The position numbers were made by a program, and so were the translations under genes. Below are positions 24,101 through 39,100 of a stretch of 64,000 nucleotides of DNA, piece after piece. This stretch comes from Torreya grandis (taxonomy: Eukaryota; Streptophyta; Pinopsida; Cupressales; Taxaceae). Location of the stretch: positions 449,001-513,000 of the forward strand of contig JARHVA010003636.1 in assembly GCA_037957365.1 (NCBI GenBank), in the 5' to 3' direction. Position 1 is the stretch's first letter. The number at the start of each line of letters is the position of its first letter. The notes under the pieces are model-generated. The model had not been told where the DNA came from and made no database searches. It was given only the letters and a program-made list of their open reading frames with translations.

Positions 24101-27100
24101 TATTTGAGGGTGCCCCGTCCTTTGACACGTGGCATCTTCCCCTGCTTCTTCAAGGACACATGGCATCTTCCGCCGCATCATACTAAAACATTCTGCCGTT
24201 GACACTTGGCGCTTTCCGCTCTTAGGATTTTGCAACACCATAGAAACGTTTGGGGCTCAGTTAGGCTCTCGCGGACGATGACACTTGTCGGCCTCCGCTG
24301 ATTTCTTTAAGGGACACGTGGCAGCTTCCGCCACTTCTCCGAAACAAAGTATAATGGGCTCAGCGGATGACACTTGGCAGCATCCACTTGACTCTTGCTT
24401 TTGTGCGCGCTTCTTTCCTTAACTGAGGCAGCCTTTGAACCTTTGAACCCATGAACCATTGAACTTTGAAGCGGTTCGAGGTTCAACGGTTCAATCGGTT
24501 CATTCCATTTATTTGGCTAAGTCCCTTTGATATCCTTTTGAACCAAATGCTTTGAACCTATGAACCAAAATGGTTCAAGGTTCAACAGTTCAACGGTTCA
24601 AGCCTTTGAAACTCGTTAAGTGCTCGGAGCCGCGGACCCTTTGAAATGGTTGAACTTTGAACCTCTGACAAATGCGCTTAGCTCTTGTTGATGACGTTGA
24701 ACCTCTGAACCCGTTGAACCAAAATGGTTCAATGGTTCAATCCTTGCTTAGATGCTCGCTGAGAGACATTTTTTATCGAACCAAGGCGTTGAACCAATCC
24801 TGAAGATGACTAAGTGTTGGAAACTGGTTCTTCTGATTGGACTCGCCTGCAGAAGCCTTTGAACCTTTGAACCTATTGATCCCTTTACTGAAAAAGCTTG
24901 AAAAATGAGGAATTTGAAAGCTCAAAACAAATTTTTGTAAAGGGAAGAGACAATTTTGGTCTTGCAAGGCCAAAATAGTTCATATGTTGCCCAAAATTGA
25001 GAAGTCATTTTTCGAGGACAACATGCTACATTGCAAGACTCCAAGAGAATGCTCCTTTCTTCGTCAAATTGGTCAAGGAGGCTGCAAGTTGTGAAAACCC
25101 CTTAACAAACTGGCTATAGTAGCTGCATAATCCCACAAATCCTCTTAATTGTGACAAATTTCTGGGTTTGGGCCACTCCTAAATTGCATTAATCTTCTCC
25201 TCATCGACACTGACTCCTTGAGCACTAATCTTATGCCCCAAATACAAAATTTCAATCAAACCGAATTCACATTTTGATACCTTGGCGTAGAATGAATGTT
25301 GCTCGAGAATGCCGAGTACCTCATCTATATGCTTCAAATGATCCTCCCATATCCTACTGTAGATCAAGATATCATCAAAGAAAACTAATATAGATTTCCT
25401 CAATTGTACAATGAATACTTGATTCATGCATGACTGGAAGGTAGCAGGGGCATTGGTCAACCAAAATGGCATGACCAAAAACTCATAATGTCCACAATGG
25501 CACCTAAAAGTTGTCTTGTGCACATCTTCCTCTCTCATCCTTATCTGATGATACCTTGATCGCAAATCAATTTTGGAGAAGTATACCACGTCGTGAAGCT
25601 CATCTATCAACTCATCAATACTAGGAATCGGGTAGCGGTTTTTTATTGTCCTCTTGTTGAGTGCTCTATAGTCAATACACATCCTCAACGTACCATCTTT
25701 CTTTTTGACCAAAACCACCGATGAGGCAAATGGGCTAGAGCTTAGACGTATATGCCCCATGGCTAGCAACTCCTTTTTTGTCTTCTCTATCTCTTCCTTA
25801 TATGCCCAAGGATGTCGATAAGGAGTAGTGATGACTAGTTTTGCCCCCTCTTCAAGCTCAATCACATGCTGGAAGCCTCTCTTCGAAGGTAAACCCGGAG
25901 AAATGTCATCAAAAACCTTTCTATGTTTATCCAAGATGGACTATCAACATGATAAGGCCTCCCTTCCTTGGAGGGCCCTGTATACATAATCCAACACAAA
26001 GTTGCCCATGCTACCTGATTTCTACGCAAAGCCCTCTCCATCCTCTTGGCTAAAACCACCATGAGACCTCCATTAGGAAGGCCACGTAGGACTACCTCCT
26101 TCCCATTAGATTTGAACTTCAACTCCATAGTTTGATAGTTTTGTGTATATTCTCCAAGTGAATGCAGCCATTGCACACCCAGAACCACCTATGTGTCTCC
26201 TATGCCAATCATATAGAAATCATTCATCATCTTATGCCCGCCAAGAGTCAATTCCAACTACTGGATCCTCCAATTACATGGTAGAGTATACCCATGAGCC
26301 ACCGCTACATTAAATCCTTTGAATTCTTTAGTCCTTAATCCCATCTTAGCCACCAATCTTTCATCAATAAAATTGTGGGTGGCCCCACTATCATTCAAAA
26401 CTATCACTCATTGTCGCTGCAAAATCCCTCTAACTCGAAATGAATGATATCTAGGTGCTCCTGACAGTGTTGCAAGTGTGCTCCATGGGTGCCCTCCCCC
26501 CTAAGTTTCATGCTCATCCTCATTTGCAACAATCTCTGGATCAGCCTCTTCAGTCTCTAAATCCTCATCTGAAACCACCTCAATACAGTGTATTTGGCCC
26601 TTTCCCAAACAACGGTGACCTGGCTGCCATTGCTCCCTACATGTGAAACGCAACTTTTTTATTCGGAGTTCATTCTTATATACCTCCGTTTGGCTGGGTT
26701 TGGTAGGTAATGCCCCAGGTGGAAGGATGTCCTTCTGGGGTAACTTCGTGGACTCAACAAGAGGTGCTTTCTTGAGATATGATTAGTCCTTAGCCACCGA
26801 GTCTTCCAAATTCAAGGCTTTCCTAATAGCATCTTGCAGTGAATTTGGATCAAATGCCCTCACCAATCCTTTGAGCGGTTCAGATAAGCCTTCAGTAAAA
26901 AGGACTATGAGTCTTCTTTCTATCACATCAGGGACCATCACGGAAAGTCTCTCAAACTCCACTACATAATCTTCCACTTTGCCCTCTTGCTTCAGCTGTG
27001 CTAATTCCCGGAAATGATTTCTGGGTCTTTCTTATCAAATCTCTCGATCAATCTCTGGCTGAAGTCTTCCAAAGTCATAATGGACCCATTTCTTTGAGTT

Positions 27101-30100
27101 ACCATACCATGATACCACCATTCGTGGGCTAAACCCTCAAGATGTAGGGTGGCAAACTTGATGGCCTCTTCCTCATAAATTGGATTCAAGGAGAAATGTG
27201 TCTAATTTCTGCAACCAAGCCCTTGCTGAGGAGCCCCCTGATCCATCAAAAGTGGGAATGGTAATCTTTCCCAAACGATGTTGGATGTCCTTCCTCTCTC
27301 CATACCTTCTCCTATGCCCACTCCTTGTCTTCATGTCATGGAATTCTGTGAAAGTTAAATCTCTACGTATGGCAGTGCTTAAAGCATGGTATTCATTATG
27401 AAGTCTGGTAATTTCATCCTCTTGTTCAAGTGGCGTTTCTAATTCGTTTTCTGTTTCTTTTTCCAAGTATTTGGCTCTGAAAGTTTTTGCAGAGGCTACT
27501 GACTTCGTATCACCCGAGCTGCTTCCTTCTGCTCCATTTTGCACAATTCTACTATCACTCTGTTGCTTGTTCAATCCCCTTAAAAGCTGGACCATTTCCA
27601 CCATTGTCTCCCTCATGCTGGACTGGAATTCTTTGGTTTCCCTAGCAAATTCTTGAGCACCGTCGTCTTCCTTGTCTCCCATGGTAGCCTTCTTCCTTTC
27701 TCTTTGATGGTACCTCAGATTTCTATCACTCATGAAAATTTACTCAGGCTGGCAAGATGCCAAGTTCTGATACCAATGTGATGGCCTAGGGTTTATTAGT
27801 TAGAGTTTGCTAAGGAAAGCAATCAATTAGAAATATAAACTCCTCCTGAGATCAAGGATCGTATTTTCTTTAAACTGTAGAATAGGGGAGTCTTATATTA
27901 AACTTGTACTACGTAAACATAAGACCAATCAAATTTGTTTACTCTGTTCATGACTAGTCCACTCAAGAAGAAAGTATAATACCAACAATAAGATCATAAA
28001 GTACAAGAGCTTCTATGAATATCAAAATGAGATTCATACCAACAACAACTTTGGCTGTTGTGTGTTTGCTAATCCCTTCCCCCAAGCATCCATGGGCAAA
28101 ACTGTAGGCAACGGAACGCCCCAGACTAGTATGTAATGTGCTGGTCTTGAAAGAAGTACGCTGGCGAGTGCGGGAAATAGTGGACCAAATCTAGACCCTT
28201 TGCTGTAATACTTCGACCACCCTGCAGAGGTTTCTGTCATTGTTGGGAATGACGCTGACTCAATTCCGAGTGAAGTCATTTTTTTTTCTTCTTTTCCAAA
28301 AATCCCCAATAACCAACAACTTCCCCCCCTTTAAACAAACTGAGCACCACGGTTTAAAAACATATCAGCACCAAAAGTCCAATTTAAAATTGGATGCAAG
28401 GATAAGTTTCTATATTTATTTAATACATATATTAAGTAGTGGTGTTAAATAGAAAACACCCGTTTGGGTCGGTTAGAACATTTATAGGGACATGACAGCA
28501 TGCATGTGTGTGTCAGAAAAAGGATGAGAAACCAACAGAAACAACCCCTTTTTGACACAAAACGAGGGTGCTATGAACCAAAACTGAAGAAAAAGTAAAA
28601 CATATGACAATGGAGATATGCAGGAAGAATAACTAACATGGCTTCAAAAGACTACTAGGAATGCTAAGAGAGGGAGTGTATATATACCTGATCATATCAT
28701 TATGAACATTTTCTTACAAAAGGTGTAAAACTATAGATCCTTGTCTGAAGTGGATTTACTGAAAAGGGTAGTGGGATTATCCATTATTTTGTTTAGTCTC
28801 TCTAGTTGAAGTATCATCTGTTCTCGCTGGCCATAATTCATGACGAAAAAGAGGCAATTGTCAATCATTAGCGTGAGCTGGTATCCTTTTGCATGAGGCG
28901 TCTTCAGTGGTTGTTCGTTTGATTCCCCTTAGATCCTAAGAGTATTCTTGTATGGTGCCCACAACCAACTGTTTGATTGTGTTCAATAACAAGAATTTAT
29001 CCAGTTGTTGTAACTTGAACTACTAATGTCCATTCATTTTTTGTAATTGTTTAATGCACTTCTTATTCTCATTTGTCTACGTTGTGATCTTGACAAGACA
29101 ATCAGTTACTAGAGGGATTAGTAACCAAACTCGCCAAACTTGTTTGCTAAGAGTTCCACCTTTCCATCCAAACCATTATCGCTTTGACCAACGCTATATA
29201 AATTTCAATAACCTCAGGGATGGATGGGATCTTGGCATTTGTAAAAGGCTCGGCTTGTACTTCAAGCTATGGTATGAATTGCATGGAGAGGTGCGGCTGT
29301 GGGATTAATGGGAGTGTAGTATGAGGCCTATCCATGAAGGCCATGATTAAGGATGCCATTATCTTTGGAGGAACCAATCTTGGATCTCAAATGTGTAGTA
29401 TTTCTTCAATTCCTTCATCTCTAAGGGGGGTGTTGTTGGGCAGCCTTGAATGAGTGAAATATGTTGGCATGGGAGAGACATGAAGGTTAGCAAGAGTGTA
29501 AATCCTTGTGGGTTGAGGAGGGTATAACTAGAGTTATGCGGCGACTCGACCCCCCATTTTTCTGTCGATTGGATGCTCGAAACGCTTCGGGGATGTGGCA
29601 ATGGGGGGGAACATCCTCCCCATGTTTATTTTTTCCCACGAATGTTGGGGGACATCCCGCTGATAATAAACCCTTGTGAGTTGAGCAAGTTATAACTAGA
29701 GTTACACAGGGACATGTCCCATGTTTTCCTGCCAACTAGGACACCTAAAATGCTTGGAGGACACAGGGATGGGGAGGAAATGTCTCCCCTCGCTCTCGGC
29801 TGCCCTTGCAACCCCTCCGCTACCCCCGCCCCTCATTTATTTTGTTCCACAAATGTTAGGGGATGTCCTTGCTTTTTCATGGAAGTCCAAAAACGTCCCC
29901 TAAAAAGAGATGTTTTGGGGAAATCCTGACATCCCCAATTTTTTATTTTTTTTCAAATTTTTACAATTTTTTTTTCAATTTTTTTTAATTTTCTTTTTTT
30001 ATTTATTTAAATATTTAAATACTAGTACAAAAATATTAAATATATTTATATGAAAAAAATGTATACCTACCTAATTAAAGACTCCATTATACTCTCCACA

Positions 30101-33100
30101 AAATTTCTACTAATTAATGACATATGGTCTCAATCTAGCTGCACCATTGCATCCAACTCAAAAAAAATATTTTCAGGACTAAAAAGAACAAGCTCCACCA
30201 TATGCCCAAGATATCACAATTTTTTTATCACCTTCTCCAAGCAAGAAGAAAAACACCTATATGAGGGTCAAATAGATGTGAAATTTAAAATCAACCATTT
30301 TTATTGGCATCTCAGCTTAGCATGTTATTGTTGATGTATCTCTATCATTTATAATTTTGGATTAATGATTAATAATGGTTTTAATTAGTAATTATTAATA
30401 TTTATTATTGTTTAACTTTGAATTCATTATTTGAATTTCAGCTTCTTTTAGTTTCTTTAAGTTGTTGTTTTAGTCTATTTGTGTATTTTTAATATTTATA
30501 TATTATGTTAATAGCCGTCCCCAAAATTCAGGTATTTTTTCCCATCCCGAAAACCCTGTCCCACTATCCCTTCATCTCACCATCCCAAAGTCTTAGGTAA
30601 CTATGGGTATAACCAAGGTCACGTAGAAACAATGGAGATGAGGGGTATACAAATTAGTAGTATTGGACAGAGAAAGTTCGGTGTTGCATACTTGGGTGCC
30701 ACTTGGGAAGAGTGAAAGTGGAATAACCTTCCACATTGAGATGTTTCATTCTCTCATCAACCCTTTTTTAATTCAGATGAATGGTCTTTTTGAATTGCCC
30801 CACTTTTGTTGAGGATAGAAGAGCATTGAGCTAAGCATTGATAGGCATGATGCTCAAGGGATGGGAGTGACTCTTCCTTTTGTAATATATCAAGTTTTAG
30901 CTCCTTTCATGAGGTAGTTGCATTGGCCTTGATATATACCTTGATTTATATATCTTAGAAATAGATGTGAGCTCCTTTTAAGGCATAGACATGGTGGTTT
31001 TGTTGTCTGGTGTTTTGCCATGAGAGTACAAGTTCCCCCCATTTTGGGCCAAAGAAGAGGCAAGACCCCAGTACGAGGTACTAAAACCTAGAAAATGCAC
31101 ATAAATACAAGCAATTTAAAATCTAATATAAACAACCATAATCATATTCTAACCAATGCTTTGAAATATAAATTAAAAAAACACAAGGTTGAAGAAATTA
31201 AATTAAAAAATCTAAAGAACTAAGAAATCTACTAATAGGAACATCCATCTCAAAGACTTGCAATAAAAGGGCATATTTAAATTTGAAGCACAATTCTCTG
31301 CATATATATAACAAAATCTCATTCTACATAAAAACAGTAAAAGATAAATCTATGAGGAAGTGTGCCAACCCACTAATCAATTGAATCTATCAGTTAAACA
31401 ATAATAGCCCCAAATAACCTACAAAATCTCACAACCTATGCATGAGTTTTATTACCGAAACCCAAACAAGGTAAGCTCAAATGACTACCCAAGTATAAAA
31501 TCTGATCAACAATTGCATTCAAGGGTAACCGTGTGTTGTCATCAATATGCCCATTTCTTTCTAAGAAACAAGGACCCGCCTTTGTCAAAATTGAGATACT
31601 TTTATTTTACAAAATCATCGTTGATTTCAATTTGTGAACCCAGGTTGCTTCATTGTCATATTATATTCCAAGTTTAATTTTCATTACATCCCAAGTCTAG
31701 GAGTTGATTAATTAAATTGGTCACTTTGGTTAATGTTTTAAAGCCTAGAGTTCCCATTTATAAATCCGTGACACTTCTATCTTATTTACCTAATGTTCAT
31801 GGTTTCATCTTAAGATTAAGACAGTCGCGACCGCTTTTTAATCCTATATCCTAAGGGTCACACTAATCATAGCACATTATATTCGCAGCCTCATTTTTAA
31901 CAATATTCGCAAATAATCACAGCCCCTTTGTTAAATTGACACCTAAGGTTTATCACAAACCCAACTACATATTAAATCAAAATGCATAGTTCCAACGGGT
32001 CCATGGGAAACTTATAACAAACCACCTGATGAACCTTATGTGATTGCCTTGTGTCTTTTGACTGCGGGCTATGTCACACGTTGATCGTGGTGATCTCTTT
32101 TGGATAAGAGTAGACCCGTGGATTTATAGGTTGGAATTTATATTCCAATGGGTCCGCATAAGCATGATTCCTCTCCAAGATTCCATCCTGTGGCCTATAA
32201 TTGTGTGCCACGTCTTTTGGCAGTGTTCGTCTTCGTGAATAGAATTTTGACCCCATGACTATAAAAATTATATTGTTTTTTGTTACAGTTTTAAAATGGT
32301 TGGCCACATGTTTTTTTCTAATATATTCTAATTGTGTCTTGTCTTTTGTTGATAAAGTCGGACGCATGAAAGATTAAGGCAAATTGTATAAAGCAATGGG
32401 TTTGTGCTGAGAAAAAATGAACTTCATGGAATTGTGGCCCTATGATGTTGCGATATGGGTGACAGAGATTCTTTGTTCACCTGGGACTAAATTTGACGTT
32501 CATCAAACTGTCACCAATCCACTCTCGTGAATCACATGCTTTGTGGATGGTGGGTTAAATTTGACACCTGTCATGGCTCGTCACCACGTCACTAAACAAA
32601 GAAAACAAACTCCGTGAAGCCAAGCAAACAAAAGGAGACCACATGTAGCATTCTGACTGGTCACGGTGAAGATAAAAAGCTCAAGATCCTATGGACTTTG
32701 TTATTTTGAGGCAATCACAGTGAGCCACGTGTCTTAAGCGAGTTGGTCTTGACAAATATGAAGAAAAGGTTATAGTCAAAATTAAAGCTAGAGATCGACA
32801 AAGAGAAGATAGGTCATTGTAAGACGAGAACCCTGTGGAGGAAAAGACAACGAGATTATGCCATGTGGAAGGCAGTGGTTTCCCGGTGTGGCCAAAGCAC
32901 TAAAGTCCCAGGGACTTGTTGCTACACAGTGATCAATCCAGAAGAGATTCACTCCATAGTGATACCTTATCATTGATACAAGACAGCCCAGTATTTTGTT
33001 ATAAATTTAATATTTTTCACAGGTGGAGTAGGGAAATTAAAGTCACGATGACCAATTATTAATTATAATTTAATAATTTTTACATTGAGGGAAAAAATTA

Positions 33101-36100
33101 AATTATGGGAACTGGTTATTTCGATATGTTAATTAGGATATGTTACTGAAAATTAATACATTGTGATGCAATAGTCCACTCAGCTACTCGATAAATACTC
33201 TGTAATAAGTCTGTTATAGGTAGAAGAGAATCCTCTGTGTAAGCCCACAGTAATAAATTTCTATGAAAACACTGAAAAATACTAGAAGAAAGGAAGATAT
33301 GTGAGATAATTCATGAACCAAAATATTTAGGGATGTTCTGCGATTCTCTGTGGATGTTTTGAAAGTCTATAATGTTCCTCTTTTCTCAATTAGATTAATG
33401 CTATGTAATTTCTTTGTGTAAAGTGATCACTATTGAAATCTATTTGCTACTTCGAATGAGTTGGGTAAATTGTGTTGTTGATATTTTTCTCGTTTTGCTA
33501 GTATATAGTGACTATTATTATATCTTTGTAGATGGATGTGCAAATGCTATTTTCTGAAATAGATCATCTTGTCATAAATTATTCATGTGAAATTTACTCA
33601 TTATTAAACATCCTTAGACTCTTGCACTATATTCGTCTAAATTTGAGTGTTCACTAGGTTTGGCAAATATTAGTTTTATTGCAGCAAATATTCGTCTAAA
33701 TTCTCCATTTGATTTTTTCCCCTATGTAGGTCTTTTGGTCATGTTCATAAGTAGGGTTAAATTCTGCCATGTAGTATTGTTTTTTCTTCCCAATTTGCTT
33801 TGTCCACATGCTTAGTTTAAACTTTTTCCTCACACAATTCTTTATCTCTTGATTGGTCGTTGGGCAATCATGTATATTGATATCCCACTTATCTATCCAT
33901 ATTTTGTTTTGTTTCATCGACATCCTCTTTCTTTTGTTCAATTATTCTTTTAATACTGCCTTTGGCCACCTATCCTCCATGCCCTCTACATTTTTTATGT
34001 TGCCTAGGAGACGTACCACAGCTGCAGCTTCTATTGGAAAAATACATGTTTTTGTTAGGATTATCTCGTATGGAACTGATGCTTTAATCTTTAAGGTACT
34101 TATGATTAAACAATTCTGAATTCTCTCAGTTTGTGTCTACTTTAGACCTGACATACTACTGGCCCAAACTTCACATCCGTATAGTACCTCTAGAACTACT
34201 AGTAACCCAAACAAGACCCCTGTGGTCTGCCAATCTCACAAATCCGTATAGAGCTCTCCAACCTCCTTGGATTCCCTTCACTGTGCACATTTTCTAGTTG
34301 AGCTTGTTAGTGAAATCAAGCCTAGGTACTTGTCTTCTGAGACTAACTCAATTGGGCTTCCCTTAAATATGAAGCTTATATTCTTCTTTTCTTTTTAATG
34401 TGAGAAGATCGAAATCTTAGTTTATTTAGTGTTGACTTGCATCCTGACCTCTTTGCAAAAACGTTCTAAAGCTTTCAAATGATCTCTTAGGATTTGGGCT
34501 ATTGTTGTGGTCAAAATAAGATCATCTTCATATAGGAGTTTTATCAAATAAGTAGCTATGTGGATTCCACTACCCCCTAGTCTGTCTATCCATTCTTCCA
34601 ATTTGTCAATATAAAGACCAAATAGAGTGGGTGATAAAGGACATCCTTGATTAACCCCTATGTCGCTACTGAAGATTTTTGATAATCTTGTATGTATTTT
34701 GATCTTGGCTCTAACTTACTCGTATAGCCGATGAACTGCTGCCCTATATTATTTTGGCACTCCAAATTCCTCCATCCGGCCCCAAAACTTGTCTCTAGGG
34801 ACTCTGTTAAATGCTTTCCTGAAATAAACGAACTTCCTGTCAACAAAGCAATAGAAGACTTCTTTGCCTTTGTCATCCAATACTTTCTCAATTAAGTCCC
34901 TGAGAGTGATGCAATAATCTATTGTTGAGTGCTTTAGTCTAAAGCCTGCTTGTCATTTCACTCTTTTTCCTTGTTTTTCAGCCCATTCACTGTTTATGCA
35001 TACAACCATGCTTCCAAATAGTTTTGCCATGAAAGGATTGACCATAATAGTTTTGTAGTTAGATGGGTTGTTGACCTCTCCACTTTTGAAGAGAGGTATG
35101 ACTAGGCTAGTGGTCCACTCCATGGGGAAACCTTCTCAAGCAATGTTGTTGAAGATGTCTCTTATGTGGGGTGTCAAGATATCAATCCCCCATTTTAAAT
35201 ATTCACCCTGTAGCCCATCTACATCTCGCACCTTACCACTTTCTAGCTTATTGATGCCTTTTTGGACCTCCTTTGTGGTAAACAACTGTTTCTGTGTGCT
35301 GATCATTTTTCAAATTAATATATCAGTCTTTAAATTCTTGCAATAGTTTGTTGTTTCTCTCTCATGGAACTCTTCTCTCGCTAGATGGTAATGTATAGCT
35401 TTATGTTAACATTAACTAAAGGTTTTCAGTGGGTTCATAATGACTGTCAGTAATTTCTAACTCCTCTAAAAGGTGCCTAAAACTGATATTAATGCTCCCC
35501 AATCCTCGCAAATACAACTAACTTTCATAGATGCATCATGCAACTAGGCCTTCTCCAGAGCAGTTATGTCCTCATTAAACAAAAACATTTAAAAAAAGCC
35601 TTATGCTCAGCACAAAGATATACAATCCATAATTTGTATAAAATGATGGCTAAATTGGCTTTGGTGAAGGGTGTCTATGGTCTGCCTTACCTAATAACTA
35701 CATTGATAACTGTAATTTCATTCTATTACAATTTCAGTGGTCAATGTTGGCATAAGAGCACCCTTAACTATGACTCCCATAACTAATGCTCCCTTTGCAA
35801 TCCTATTGCATCCTAGAGCTAAAGATTTAAAAGAACCACAAGAGATCTACGGGGACTTATCACAGAGTTTATATGATCAGTTTTTCCTTGTGCACAAAAG
35901 AATTGAGCCGTAACACTTTTACTTATTGGAAATGAATACTGAGGAAGATATCTACCAAATTTAGTTTTTATAAGAGATGGGAGAACAAGAGTGAATATCT
36001 ACTGATTCTATTTTGCAGGACCAGATATGTTGCATGCGAATCCTTGACCTGAACATATGCCACTAGGAAAATAAATCTAATATTTTGTTTGGTATTTACC

Positions 36101-39100
36101 TTAATTCCCCTCTATTAGGGACTCCATTATAGTAAGTATTTATCTGGTATGTGGACATGAAATATGATTGTAAACATCCACAATTAGTTTGGTTGATATG
36201 GTCATTAGTAATCTATACAGACTATTTAACTTAATTATACTCCTTGCTAATATCCACATTCAAATTTTGTCCCACCCATCACTGAGAATCGAGCATTTCA
36301 GTATTACGCATGAATATGTGATTTCAGGAAAACCCATAATAATGTAGTACTTCCACATTGGCTTCTTATTGTTAATTCTCTTGTTTCAGTTTCAACTCAA
36401 CTAACATAAACACTATACAAAGTAAGACAATTCTCTACTGGACAGAGTAAATAAATAAATTAAAGATTAAAAAAATTATCATAATAGATGCCCAATAGAA
36501 AATGCTAAAACTAATCGAAAACACTCCTATATTTCTGCATTGAATAAATTCAGAGTCATTGCAACAGTCTTATCTAACAACTTGAAGAACAATCATTAAA
36601 AAACAAATATTTGAAAATGTGCATAATCATTCCTCAAGTTAATTTTCATATATAATCTGCTGTATGCTTGTGTTTTACTTTTCTGAAAATTTCCCTCATA
36701 AACAAACTTATTTCAACATCCAAATATATCATTTTCAGATGTATAAGTAGGCATTTCACTTGCATGTGTCACAGTCCTTGACTCTAGAAAATAATAATTT
36801 GCACTATGTATGGAAATAAGAAACAATAAAAGGGGCCATACACACCTCCTCCAGATTCACAAAGAAGTATGTCTGCCATGAAAAGATTTGACAACTCTTC
36901 AAGAGGACCTAAATTAATACTAATATCTTCTCGAATTGCAGCATGTGGGCAACCTCCAGTTTCAATAGCACGAACCCTTTCTGCAGGAAGAGCACCGTGC
37001 TTCACCAAGAACTCGCCATCTTCTTTGGTAAAAATATCATTTGTAACCTGAACAGTGTTCAAAACTATGTAATTACTGTCTATTATGAACAACTGTAATG
37101 TCCCTTTTTAGGTAAATGTATGGATTCTGGAATTTACTGTGATTCCCTTGCAAAACTGGATATAATTCAAATACTAAAATAGCACATGCAACATTTAATA
37201 CTAAAAACCCAATTGCATTCTTTATTTCAATCAACTGATTACACATAATAATACTGAAGGCAATGTCAATTGAAAATAATTGCAAACATCAAACTCTTAC
37301 TTGAAAGATGAATTCCAAATGCTGATATTCACCAATAATATACCCATACAGTAAATACCCATAGTCAAATAGCATTACACAGCATGTCAATAAGTCCCAT
37401 TGATGGTTGTGATTAAGGACAGTTGTCTAACTCTGCAGCACTTATGTATTTCACTTCACAGCAGCCCCAATGGGAATCTTTCACTAACATCAATGCTCCG
37501 TTATCACCAATCGGCACCCAACAGTCAATTTAGACCCACACTTATTACCAAGCAATCTACAAAGACCGCGATTTGGGTGTTTGTCTATTACAGCAGTCCA
37601 AAGGTGGATAGCGTTGAAACCAAGGTATAGCTAACCCCTCAATGTCATGATCTGGATACTATATGGCAACGAGCAGAAAGGGCAAACGGGTGTTGTGGGG
37701 TGTGACGCCAGCCTCCAAGGCCAATTGATATTTTTTATGGTGCGGCAGCCCAGCCCTAGCAAACAATAAACCCCTATAAATTCCTCTGTAATCCCTCACA
37801 AATTTTAAAACTGATAATAATCCATAGCCAACCTGAAACTGGCACTTAATCCCAATCTGTTAGAGCAATTGTAATCCCTAAATGGAATCACCGCGAAGGA
37901 GAGGGTTTTCATCCTCATATCTTGTACATCTGGAGGGTTTTCGTCTTCAGATGGAGAAGTTGAACCAAAAGCCCAAGCTCTGGAATAGGGTTTTGATTTC
38001 AATAATAAATGAATAATAATCCTTTCTTTTGCCCTCAGCTCCTCTTCTATAATTTCTTTTTTTCCCAGTTTACCCTAAAAGCATTTTAAAACACTTAATA
38101 AAATATTACTTTTTGGCCCTCATGATAAGAATAATAAGTGTCCATTTTCCATGTTATGAAATAAAGTAACTTAGGACGACGTAAAATACTATTATTAATT
38201 ATTTTCATAATTAAATATTTTGAAAAAGGGACATGACAGTCTACCCTTCCCAAAATTGCTTGTCCTCAAGCAATTGCAAGCTCAACTACTCAGACTCTCC
38301 CCAACTAACCATCTCTGTAATACCTGGATCCCAATTCATCCTTGGGAACTTGCAAGTCTAGATGACCCCTTCTGAGATTGCACCCTCAATGCTTGCATCA
38401 GGTACTTTTTGTTTGCAATTCTTGGTTGCCTCAGAGAATCTAAAACTATATTGTAAATCAAAATTCATGAAGTCAAATTGATTTCCAAATTCATGTTGTA
38501 AATAAGAATGCCATTTTCCTTGAGAATCACATGACCTCCTTTATTTCTCATGTTCCTTTGTAGTGAAAGTGCTTAATGAAACTTGAAATTCACCTGCAAA
38601 TTGTTTGTTGCCCGCACCTAATACTTGGAATAATGATTCATTTACTTGCTGAAGTTTGACTTCTACAATCTCTTTCGTGCATCTTGGGGTGGCTAACATG
38701 TTTGGACCCTCAATCCAAACTTATGAGGTGCTAGGCTCCTTCCCCTAGCTGCGATCCTGGAGACAAATAACTAAACAACATAGTATACTTATTCAAAAAA
38801 CTGTGAATATCAAAATAGTGTTTATCCAACTTACCATAAAATGATTAGGTATGAATGCCTTCTAAAGCTAGGCATTTGGTTGTCGCTGCTACTTGTCCTT
38901 TAGAAATGAACTCTACATCCTCTTAACTATGACAATTGTAGGGGCTCCATTTGCAATACCTTAGAGCACTACCTCTTTTCCTTCTGATTTGAATTTCTGC
39001 TCCATAGTCTGATAATTCTATGTGAATTCCCCAAGGGAATATAACCATTGCACCCCTAATACCATATATGTTTCTCCTATGCCCACAACATAGAAATCAT

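Larger units (their letters stand above)
18068..28497 (-). mobile_element. Full-length decayed Ty3 chromovirus with nested insertions
   Basis: Both LTRs are present (18068-18805 and 27779-28497). On the coding (minus) strand the element reads: 5' LTR, initiator-Met-type primer site, gag, zinc knuckle, protease, RT, RNase H, integrase, chromodomain, polypurine tract, 3' LTR. Gag to integrase is the Ty3/gypsy order, and the terminal chromodomain makes it a chromovirus. A 2.34 kb solo LTR sits between RT and RNase H and a 1.99 kb compound insertion sits inside integrase. Without these the element would be about 6.1 kb. Stops and frameshifts show it is dead. It lies wholly in UREG's giant intron, in the same orientation as the gene. 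Confidence 0.93.
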
